Assembly (NCBI GenBank): GCA_015056915.1
Contig: SVFK01000001.1
Span: 219,219 to 283,218 of the forward strand
Source of the DNA: Lachnospiraceae bacterium
GTDB taxonomy: Bacteria > Bacillota > Clostridia > Lachnospirales > Lachnospiraceae
Length of the DNA stretch: 64,000 nt
Direction: 5' to 3'
The notes under the pieces are model-generated. The model saw nothing but the letters and a program-made list of their open reading frames with translations. It was not told the origin of the DNA and did not search any database. Position numbers and translations under genes: made by a program. Below are positions 32,160 through 40,419 of this stretch, piece by piece. Numbering within the stretch: position 1 is the stretch's first letter; the number at the start of each line of letters is the position of its first letter.

Positions 32160-32413
32160 GTCAGAATGTCGGGGATAAAAAGTCCACCGCCCACAATGGT
32201 CAGGCTGGTTTGTCATCTACAGGAGCCTTAGTTGCCCTTAGGATTGGCAAAGATGCGTTGTTGCCCACAATTCGTCTGTTTGAGCGTAGCGAGTTTTCGA
32301 ATTGTGGGTAACGTACTTAGCAGATTTGACAATTCTTAGTGCAACTTGGCTCCGCAGCCGCAAACCGGTCTGACCATTGTGGGCGGTGGACTTTTTGTCC
32401 TCGTTATTCTGAC
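32160..32413 (+). other. Long structured intergenic element, copy A
   Basis: Positions 32160-32212 pair with 32361-32413 (53 positions, one T-T mismatch, five G-U). Conserved core 32208-32365 shared with copy B. Confidence 0.9.
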
Positions 32414-32426
32414 ATTGTCACCAATT

Positions 32427-34100
32427 CTATTTCATCAGTCTGCACTTCTTAGCCAGCTTCACCAGCAGATATCCCTTGGGGAATCCGCGCAGTTCCTGTT
32501 CTGTGAGACCTCGCATTAATATCATCATCACAAAGTATACAAGAATCGCCACCAAAATAGCCGGTATCACCGAAACAAGCATGGATGAGGTAAGCATGAA
32601 AAGTATTTCATAAATCACCCACGCCCCGGCTCCCATAAACACAGATGCCAGACCGGGTATCACAAAGGTTCGCCAAATCTCCTGCTTATAGCCTACCGCT
32701 CTACGGATAGACAACTGATTCAATACGCACATGATGCCGGAGTATAAGGTATTGGCAATAGCAACACTATATAAATCCAAATCTGTATAGAATAACAATC
32801 CTAATCCTGCTACTGTCTGTATTACCAATGCAATACCGGCATTTCTGATAGGTGTATTTACTTTACCCAAGCCTTGCAAAATAGGACTGTTCAAGGCTGC
32901 CAATGCATAGAAAATCACGGACAGTGACAGTGTCATCAGCATTTTGGCACCAAAATCCAAAGAAGCCTCCGAATTACTTGGGAACAACAAATTAGTGATT
33001 GGCTTTGCCAATACAAATAAACCTACCGCACAGGGTATGGATATCACCATTGTGGTTTTCACCGCAACACTGATTTTGTTTCTGGCTCCTGCCACATCCT
33101 TGGCCGCCACTGCCTGCGCCACGGTAGGAATCATGGCAGCTGCCATTGCTGTAGCAAATGCAACAGGGATATTGGATATCGTCAATGCCTGACCGGAAAA
33201 GATACCCCAGTTAGCTGTGATTGCTATGGTATCCAACTCTTTCATCTTGGGGTAAATCGAGGTATATATCTGTGTATTGACTGTACTACTCAAATTATTA
33301 ATAGCCGTGCTTAAAATAAACGGTGTTACCACCAACGTAATCATCTTAATAATAGAGCCATAGCTATCTACGCCCGTATGTCTGTCACGCTTCACTCTGC
33401 GCAGAATCATACCTCGGTTCACGCCGTAAATCCATAGCATAAACAAAAGTGCCACCAACACACCCACACTGGTGCCTAAAGCACTACCCATGGCGCCATT
33501 TACCGCACGCTCTACCTGTCCTTCCACATCCGCAGGATATTCCATGGTTCCCATGACATTTACAATTAATAAATATGCTGCTCCGATACTGACCACAGCA
33601 TTGGCAATCTGCTCCAGAATCTGCGAGACAGATGTCTGTGCCATACTTTTATGAGCCTGAAAATACCCGCGCAATACGCCAAGCATACCGTACACAAAAA
33701 TGGTAGGAGCAAAAACACGCAGCACGGGAATAGCCGTTTCCTCAACAAACAGACCTGCTCCAAAAAACAAAAACAGGCTGGCAATGGCACCTACTATCAG
33801 TACATAGCCCATTGCACAATAAAAAATCCGATGAGCATTCCGATACTCCTTCACCGCCAGCTTTTGCGCGATTACCTTGGATATGGCAGAAGGAATACTG
33901 TAAGAGGAAATCAGCAAAATAATGGTATAATAAGCATATGCCTGCTGGTAATAACCCAGACCCAAATCACCGATAACACTATGTAAAGGGCTCCTGTAAA
34001 GGAGCCCTATGATTCTGGTGATAATCCCTGCCGCAGCAAGGATGCCTGCCTGCATTATGAAATTATTCTTACTGCTTGTATTGCTGTTTTTGTCAGACAT
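32427..34100 (-). CDS. SpoVB/MurJ-like polysaccharide biosynthesis flippase (MOP superfamily)
   Basis: Multi-TM: FIMQAGILAAAGIITRIIGLLYRSPLHSVIGDLGLGYYQQAYAYYTIILLISSYSIPSAISKVIAQKLA. Confidence 0.93.
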   Translation of the reverse strand: MSDKNSNTSSKNNFIMQAGILAAAGIITRIIGLLYRSPLHSVIGDLGLGYYQQAYAYYTIILLISSYSIPSAISKVIAQKLAVKEYRNAHRIFYCAMGYVLIVGAIASLFLFFGAGLFVEETAIPVLRVFAPTIFVYGMLGVLRGYFQAHKSMAQTSVSQILEQIANAVVSIGAAYLLIVNVMGTMEYPADVEGQVERAVNGAMGSALGTSVGVLVALLFMLWIYGVNRGMILRRVKRDRHTGVDSYGSIIKMITLVVTPFILSTAINNLSSTVNTQIYTSIYPKMKELDTIAITANWGIFSGQALTISNIPVAFATAMAAAMIPTVAQAVAAKDVAGARNKISVAVKTTMVISIPCAVGLFVLAKPITNLLFPSNSEASLDFGAKMLMTLSLSVIFYALAALNSPILQGLGKVNTPIRNAGIALVIQTVAGLGLLFYTDLDLYSVAIANTLYSGIMCVLNQLSIRRAVGYKQEIWRTFVIPGLASVFMGAGAWVIYEILFMLTSSMLVSVIPAILVAILVYFVMMILMRGLTEQELRGFPKGYLLVKLAKKCRLMK

Positions 34101-34133
34101 GCCACACTATCCTATCAATTCATCTTCCGTCCA

Positions 34134-35579
34134 TTAGCCAATCAGCCAGTCATACATTTCCTGATATTTTCTTGCTGAAACACTCCATGAGAAATCAGCT
34201 GCCATGGCACGGTCGACAATTTTGTTCCATTCACGCTTCTTATCATAATAAATATGCTCAGCATAGCGAATTGTATTCAACATCTCATGTGCATTGTAAT
34301 TGGTAAAGCTAAATCCTGTACCGCTACTCTCATACTCATTATATGGCTGTACCGTATCCTTCAGACCACCAGTTTCTCTGACAATGGGCACCGTACCGTA
34401 ACGCAGAGACATCAACTGACTCAAGCCACAGGGCTCAAACAGAGAAGGCATCAGGAATGCATCACAGGATGCATAAATCTTGTGGGACAACGCATCTGAA
34501 TAATAAATATTGGCAGATACCTTATCACTGTACTTCCAGTCAAAGTGACGGAACATATTCTCATAACGCTCTTCACCGGTACCCAGTACTACCAACTGAA
34601 TATCATCCTGACACAGCTCATCCATTACATAAGCAATCAAGTCAAGTCCCTTCTGATCCGTCAGACGCGACACCAGACCAATCATCATCTTCTTGTCATC
34701 CTGTTTTAAGCCAAGCTCTTCCTGCAGTGCACGCTTATTCTTAATCTTTTCCTTACGGAAATTCACCGCATTATAAGGCTTTACAATATGCTTATCCGTC
34801 TCGGGATTGAAATCATCATAATCAATACCGTTTACAATACCACGCAAATCTCCGCTGCGGGCACGAAGCAAGCCATCCAGACCTTCTCCGTAAAAAGCTG
34901 TTTTGATTTCCTCTGCATAAGTATCACTTACCGTAGTAACAGCATCTGCATACACGATACCACCCTTTAACAGATTCGCATCCTTATATGCCTCCAGCTT
35001 GTCAGGACTAAAATAATATTGAGGCAGACCTGTGATACTCTGTACCACCTTGGGGTCCCATTTGCCCTGGAATTTCAGGTTATGAATGGTAATCGCAGTT
35101 TTTACATTGCGATAAAAATCGTTATTGCGGAAACGCTCATCCAGATATACCGGAATCAAGCCAGTCTGCCAGTCATGACAATGAATCAGGTCTGGCTGGA
35201 AACCGATAACGGGCAAAGCAGAAAGCACTGCCTTACAGAAATATGCATACTTTTCAATTTCAAATAAGGGATCATCACAATAAGGCTTAAATCCACCGAA
35301 ATAAAATTCATTATCAATAAAATAGTAATGAACTCCGCCTTCTTCAGCCTCCATAATACCTACATATTCATTCTTCCAGTTGTAATCCATGTAGAAATGA
35401 TTGACATAAGTAAGCTTATCCTTCATTTCCTGCTTCATGCACATATATTTAGGAATGATAACTCGTACATCAAAATATTCTTTGTCAATATACTTTGGCA
35501 GAGAACCTACAACATCAGCCAAACCGCCGGTTTTAATAAATGGAACACCTTCTGATGCTACAAATAATATTTTTTTCAT
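34134..35579 (-). CDS. glgA: Glycogen synthase
   Basis: MKKILFVASEGVPFIKTGGLADVVGSLPKYI...HCHDWQTGLIPVYL...MPSLFEPCGLSQLMSLRYGTVPIVRETGGLKDTV. Confidence 0.97.
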   Translation of the reverse strand: MKKILFVASEGVPFIKTGGLADVVGSLPKYIDKEYFDVRVIIPKYMCMKQEMKDKLTYVNHFYMDYNWKNEYVGIMEAEEGGVHYYFIDNEFYFGGFKPYCDDPLFEIEKYAYFCKAVLSALPVIGFQPDLIHCHDWQTGLIPVYLDERFRNNDFYRNVKTAITIHNLKFQGKWDPKVVQSITGLPQYYFSPDKLEAYKDANLLKGGIVYADAVTTVSDTYAEEIKTAFYGEGLDGLLRARSGDLRGIVNGIDYDDFNPETDKHIVKPYNAVNFRKEKIKNKRALQEELGLKQDDKKMMIGLVSRLTDQKGLDLIAYVMDELCQDDIQLVVLGTGEERYENMFRHFDWKYSDKVSANIYYSDALSHKIYASCDAFLMPSLFEPCGLSQLMSLRYGTVPIVRETGGLKDTVQPYNEYESSGTGFSFTNYNAHEMLNTIRYAEHIYYDKKREWNKIVDRAMAADFSWSVSARKYQEMYDWLIG

Positions 35580-35689
35580 TTGAACCCTCCACGTCAACGA
35601 AGTTTTTCACTATTATGTGTTATATTATACACTATTCTTGAAAACGTGGAAAGAGGTATTCTACAAATTTCGCTTCTTTCCCCAAGTAT

Positions 35690-36211
35690 TTATGCGCGAT
35701 AGGACAGACGTATTCTGTCTGCAATCAATGCTATAAATTCTGAGTTGGTGGGCTTGCCTTTTCCGGTGTCAATGGTATAACCGAACAACGCATCTAAGGT
35801 CTCCATCCTTCCCCTACTCCACGCCACCTCGATTGCATGGCGGATAGCGCGCTCCACGCGGCTGGGTGTGGTTTGAAACCTTTTTGCAATGGTAGGATAA
35901 AGTATCTTGGTAATGGAGCTGATCATAGCAGGGTCTTCCACGGACATCATGATTGCTTCTCGCAGATATTGGTATCCCTTAATATGTGCCGGTACACCAA
36001 TTTCATGAATCATGTTGGTCACATCCTGCTCCAGATCATGGATAACTTCGTGCTTTTCCTTCGGGCTGTCACTCTTTTCCTGTTTGCTGTCATTTTTGGT
36101 GGAAGGAACGGTAATCATAATCTGAAATTCCTTATCGCCTCTCATTAAGTCCCCCAAAATTTTGTACACCTTGTCATTATCCTTTGTAGTTGTAATGTTT
36201 AACTGTTCCAT
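35690..36211 (-). CDS. Spo0A C-terminal DNA-binding-domain protein lacking a receiver domain
   Basis: [14 protein letters not shown] start; [106 protein letters not shown] is a full Spo0A_C domain. Confidence 0.95.
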   Translation of the reverse strand: MEQLNITTTKDNDKVYKILGDLMRGDKEFQIMITVPSTKNDSKQEKSDSPKEKHEVIHDLEQDVTNMIHEIGVPAHIKGYQYLREAIMMSVEDPAMISSITKILYPTIAKRFQTTPSRVERAIRHAIEVAWSRGRMETLDALFGYTIDTGKGKPTNSEFIALIADRIRLSYRA

Positions 36212-36504
36212 TAAACTACCTCCATGTCTAAAATGTCTTAAAATTCGTACCTTGCTATTATAAATTGATAATGTTTGATGCTTCAATCAAAAATCATCGC
36301 AGATTCCTGCCTACACAGTCAAATGCCGTTGCCGATTGACCTGATTCGACACAATTCCTCCAAAAGTATTGAAAAATTCTATTTCCCGCACTGCCTTCCA
36401 ATTCTTTTTCTTGTGAGTTTTCTCAAATTATTATATACTTAATTCGTTAACGCTTAGCGCAAGAATTGTCGGCATATAAGCGCATTACAGAAAGGAAATT
36501 ATTT

Positions 36505-37653
36505 ATGATCAGACAGGAAATCGGTGAAATCAAAAAGCTTTTTACTCCCAAAAACTGCTCCATTACTCGTATCTGCGGTTGCTATGTAGATGGGGAAAAG
36601 AATAAAAAAACGGAATTAAAACAGGCATTTCTGGCTCTGCCCGAAGAAGAAATGTATAAATATTTTGAGATTCTCAGAAAAACCCTTTCCGGTACACTGG
36701 GAAAGAATCTTTTAACCTTAGAATTTCCTCTGGCTACCGAGGCGGAAGGCGGCACGCAGGAATTTCTCCTGCGCCTGCGAGACAGCAGACTAAAGGACGA
36801 GGTGCTGTTGGATACGTTTTATGACAAAATAATTGAGGCCTATGAATATGTTGGCAATTACCTGATACTGGTCATCCATGACGTGTATGACGTGCCCGGC
36901 AAAACCACCGACGGCATCGGCATGGAGGATGCCTCTGACGAAGTATATGAATACATATTGGCATGTGTCTGCCCTGTGAATCTGTCTAAACCGGGCTTAA
37001 GCTATAATGCTGCAGAAAACACCTTCCAGAACCGTATCCGTGACTGGGTAGTGGATATGCCCGAGACAGGTTTTCTCTTCCCTGCCTTCAATGACAGAAG
37101 CGCAGACATTCACAGTGCACTTTATTATTCCAAGGACTCTGAGGATTTGAAGGAAGGCTTTGTGGAGCAGCTCTTGGGCTGTCCTCTTCCCTTGTCCGCA
37201 GGCGGTCAAAAGGAAACCTTCCACACTCTGATTGAAGAAACCTTAGGCGAAACCTGTGATATAGAAGTAGTTAAAAATATTCACGAGAAAATCAATGAGA
37301 TGGTGCAGGAACACAAGGAGGACCCGGAACCCTTAATCCTCAACAAAAATGAAGTCAAATCCATATTTGCAAGCAGCGGCGTGGACAATGATAAAATGGC
37401 TTCCTTTGACCAACGCTACGATGAGACCGCCGGCAACGATACCGCTCTTTATGTGAGCAACGTGGTCAACACCCGTACCTTTGAGGTAAAGACTCCGGAC
37501 GTGGTAATCAAGGTAAATCCGGAACGCACTGATTTGATAGAAACCAGGACTATTAACGGCAGAGAATGTCTGGTGATTGAATTAGGGGGAAATGTAGAAG
37601 TGAACGGAATTACGGTGAGATCCACACTACGAGATAATGAAGTAAACGAATAA
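36505..37653 (+). CDS. DUF4317-family protein
   Basis: MIRQEIGEIKKLFTPKNCSITRICGCYVDGEKNKKTELKQAFLALPEEEMYKYFEILRKTLSGTLGKNLLTLEFPL; RBS AAAGGAAAT. Confidence 0.8.
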   Translation: MIRQEIGEIKKLFTPKNCSITRICGCYVDGEKNKKTELKQAFLALPEEEMYKYFEILRKTLSGTLGKNLLTLEFPLATEAEGGTQEFLLRLRDSRLKDEVLLDTFYDKIIEAYEYVGNYLILVIHDVYDVPGKTTDGIGMEDASDEVYEYILACVCPVNLSKPGLSYNAAENTFQNRIRDWVVDMPETGFLFPAFNDRSADIHSALYYSKDSEDLKEGFVEQLLGCPLPLSAGGQKETFHTLIEETLGETCDIEVVKNIHEKINEMVQEHKEDPEPLILNKNEVKSIFASSGVDNDKMASFDQRYDETAGNDTALYVSNVVNTRTFEVKTPDVVIKVNPERTDLIETRTINGRECLVIELGGNVEVNGITVRSTLRDNEVNE

Positions 37654-37674
37654 AAAGAGTGTTGCTTGTTATAA

Positions 37675-37709
37675 AAAGCCGATTGGTATATTATTTACCA
37701 ATCGGCTTT
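37675..37709. terminator. Bidirectional terminator between DUF4317 gene and MCP gene
   Basis: AAAGCCGATTGGTA-TATTATT-TACCAATCGGCTTT. Confidence 0.9.
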
Positions 37710-37712
37710 CGA

Positions 37713-39200
37713 TTAATTCCGTTCTGTGGTTTCTTTCAAAATCTTCAACTGTTCAAAGGTTTCTTCGACAGTTTTTGAAAATTCATGCAAGCTGTCAAAA
37801 ATACTGTCAATATTTTCTTTTCCAACCTGTGTTCCGGCATGCACTTCCTCTGAAGATGCAGACAAAACAGAAATACTATCCACAATCTGCTTATTAGCAA
37901 TCAAAATCCTTCTTACCTGATGCCCCATATTATTCATGCCGGTTTCCAGTTCCAGCATACCACTTTCCACCTCAGCAAAGTTGGAAGTCACCTCATCAAT
38001 CTTCTGACTTTGTGCATCAATACTCTCTGCAGACTCCTGAATACCTTTCTGCGTATCGTCTGTAACGACATTCAGTTCCTTAATAATCTCTGTAATCTGT
38101 CCGGTAGCAGCCTTTGTCTGCTCTGCAAGCATGCGAATCTCATCTGCAACAACTGCAAATCCTTTTCCTAATTCTCCCGCTCTGGCAGCTTCAATGCTTG
38201 CATTCAATGCCAGCATATTCGTTTGCGCAGAAATACGCATAATAGTTTCAGTAATATTGGAAACCTTTTGCACATTTTCTACCAGTTGATTTACCGTTTC
38301 AGAAATCTTTGCAGTATTCTGATTAACCTGCACAGAGCGCTCATGCAGTTCATCCGCATTCTGCTTACCATTTATAATAACATTCTTTAAATTATCCGTT
38401 ATTTCTTTTGCTTCTATTGCAGATGCATTTGCTTTTTCCAACCTCTCCTGTATCTGTCCCGTCATATCAACCTGCTGGTCAACTGCTTTTGCAGTAATAT
38501 CAGAGCTATTTGCAATATCCTCCATGGAGGAATGCGCAGAATCCATGGAGACATTTATTTCCTTCAATTCTTCCAATACATTCCGAAAATCACCATCTAT
38601 TTTAGCCACAATTTCAGCAACTGTCTTAGCAACCTCTTCACGATGCTCTGCTTCCCTACGAATCACTTCCTGGTCTTCTTTACTAAAATCAATCAGGAGA
38701 CTAATCGCACGCCATGAGCCGAAGATGGTAACAAACATACCGATAGTTACGACATTAGCAAAACCAAACGCTTCGGCATCACCTGCAGCATTTAGTAAAA
38801 TGCACTTGATTATACATATGATAAACGATGCAATACATCCAATTATCACAAGCGAGGTATTTAAATATATCATAAAACCAACCACTATGGGGAATGCCAT
38901 TACCAGCGTACCTGCACCGTTTCCGAAAACAAGCACTGAATATGCCACCAGAAATGTCACCGCCATAAATATTGCTGCAATCTTTTTCCTAGCCATAAGC
39001 TTTACAACAATTCCGTTTACAATAATAATTCCCACATAAATTGCACATCTGATATAGGAATTTACCGGATTACCACCCTTTATCACATTGCTTATGTCGA
39101 TTCCCACATATATCAGATACGATATGGTTAAGATCAATAAAAGTGTCTTGTTGGTACGAAGATACTGCTCAGGTGTAATATCCTTCTTCTTCATTTTCAT
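37713..39200 (-). CDS. Methyl-accepting chemotaxis protein
   Basis: Multiple TMs, then [50 protein letters not shown]. Start at [14 protein letters not shown]. Confidence 0.95.
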   Translation of the reverse strand: MKMKKKDITPEQYLRTNKTLLLILTISYLIYVGIDISNVIKGGNPVNSYIRCAIYVGIIIVNGIVVKLMARKKIAAIFMAVTFLVAYSVLVFGNGAGTLVMAFPIVVGFMIYLNTSLVIIGCIASFIICIIKCILLNAAGDAEAFGFANVVTIGMFVTIFGSWRAISLLIDFSKEDQEVIRREAEHREEVAKTVAEIVAKIDGDFRNVLEELKEINVSMDSAHSSMEDIANSSDITAKAVDQQVDMTGQIQERLEKANASAIEAKEITDNLKNVIINGKQNADELHERSVQVNQNTAKISETVNQLVENVQKVSNITETIMRISAQTNMLALNASIEAARAGELGKGFAVVADEIRMLAEQTKAATGQITEIIKELNVVTDDTQKGIQESAESIDAQSQKIDEVTSNFAEVESGMLELETGMNNMGHQVRRILIANKQIVDSISVLSASSEEVHAGTQVGKENIDSIFDSLHEFSKTVEETFEQLKILKETTERN

Positions 39201-39295
39201 GGATAAGCCCTTCTCTCTTGTAGTTTTTTCACGTCTTTTGTTATGGTACTTTAGTTCTATTATATGATTGTTGAGTTTTGATGTCAACTGATACA

Positions 39296-39457
39296 GCGTT
39301 TATCTCTTCGATAAGGTTTACTTCGCGGTCTGCTCGAGCCGTGAGACCTCGATTCCGCTTCGCTTCATCTCGGTCACGGGCTTCGCCCTATAAACGAAGA
39401 TAAACAGGGATGAAAATTTAAGCGAGCTTAATTTTCATCCCTGTTTATCTTCGTTTG
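39296..39457. repeat. Compound inverted repeat with a 27-31 bp near-perfect hairpin
   Basis: 39392-39418 AAACGAAGATAAACAGGGATGAAAATT is the exact reverse complement of 39430-39456; secondary hairpin CCGTGAGACC (39339-39348)/GGTCACGG (39372-39379). Confidence 0.85.
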
Positions 39458-39479
39458 CACGGCTCATGCCTTGCGTGAA

Positions 39480-39552
39480 AGCTGCTGACGGGAATCGGAC
39501 CCGTGACCTCCGCACTACCAATGCGACGCTCTACCGACTGAGCCACAGCAGC
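39480..39552 (-). tRNA. tRNA-Thr (GGT)
   Basis: Reverse complement GCTGCTGTGGCTCAGTCGGTAGAGCGTCGCATTGGTAGTGCGGAGGTCACGGGTCCGATTCCCGTCAGCAGC; cloverleaf with anticodon loop TTGGTAG. Confidence 0.95.
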
Positions 39553-39611
39553 AATTATAAAGTTGTAATGTATACACCTCTTCGTCTCTTATGCTTTCAT
39601 TCAAGACGAGA

Positions 39612-39683
39612 GCTGCTGACGGGAATCGGACCCGTGACCTCCGCACTACCAATGCGACGCTCTACCGACTGAGCCACAGCAGC
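39612..39683 (-). tRNA. tRNA-Thr (GGT), second copy
   Basis: Body identical to 39481-39552, separated by 59 bp. Confidence 0.95.
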
Positions 39684-39754
39684 TTAAACCAGATTGCCCA
39701 CTAGCAATCACTGTTCTTCATTCTATCAAATACCCTATTGTTTGTCAACAGAAA

Positions 39755-40393
39755 TTATACATTTTTTTCACACAATTCGTCCATAATTCCCTGATAAATA
39801 TAGGGCCTGAATCTTAAAGCATCTACTTGAAAACAATCTGCAGAGCAAAGACTTATCATGTACATAATCATGCGGGATGCCACAGCAGAAATAACATAGT
39901 CCGAGGGCAGGTCAGCCCTGATTTCTCCTCGTGCAACTCCACGCTCAACAATTTCCGAAAAGATTTTTATAGGCATGTAGCTGTGAAACTCTTCTGTTGT
40001 CATTTTATCGCGCACCAACTGACAATAACTGGTATTCTCTGTCAGGGCATGTATAAACCTCAGGAAATACGGTTGATTTCCTTCCTCTTTTTCAATTTCA
40101 TCCATAAGGAAATTGATTTGTTCTGACAAGGTTTCTCTCTGAATCAACGCATTACTTAATTCATCTACAATCACCTTAATCTGATACAGCAATGCACAGG
40201 CAATAATATCGTCCTTGGTTTCAAAATAATCATAGGCAGTACCCTTCCCGATACCGGCAAGCTCGGTAATCGTGGATACTTTTATGGCATTGAGATCCTG
40301 TCCTTCTGCAATCAGTTGTACTACAGCTTTATAAATCAATTGTACTTTTGGCGGCACATTCTGTGCCGCCTCCATACCTGTTATTCTTCCCAT
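39755..40393 (-). CDS. TetR/AcrR-family regulator
   Basis: IYKAVVQLIAEGQDLNAIKVSTITELAGIGKGTAYDYFETKDDIIACALLYQ helix-turn-helix. Confidence 0.93.
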   Translation of the reverse strand: MGRITGMEAAQNVPPKVQLIYKAVVQLIAEGQDLNAIKVSTITELAGIGKGTAYDYFETKDDIIACALLYQIKVIVDELSNALIQRETLSEQINFLMDEIEKEEGNQPYFLRFIHALTENTSYCQLVRDKMTTEEFHSYMPIKIFSEIVERGVARGEIRADLPSDYVISAVASRMIMYMISLCSADCFQVDALRFRPYIYQGIMDELCEKNV

Positions 40394-40419
40394 AACTATA
40401 TCCTTTTCACATATGCACT

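Noticed and set aside
32160-32413. CRISPR or retron interpretation of the repeated element
   Set aside because: No regular repeat-spacer array and no Cas or reverse transcriptase gene in the window.
39466-39672. 68-aa ORF AADGNRTRDLRTTNATLYRLSHSS...
   Set aside because: Translation of the tRNA-Thr repeats on the wrong strand; a common spurious annotation.
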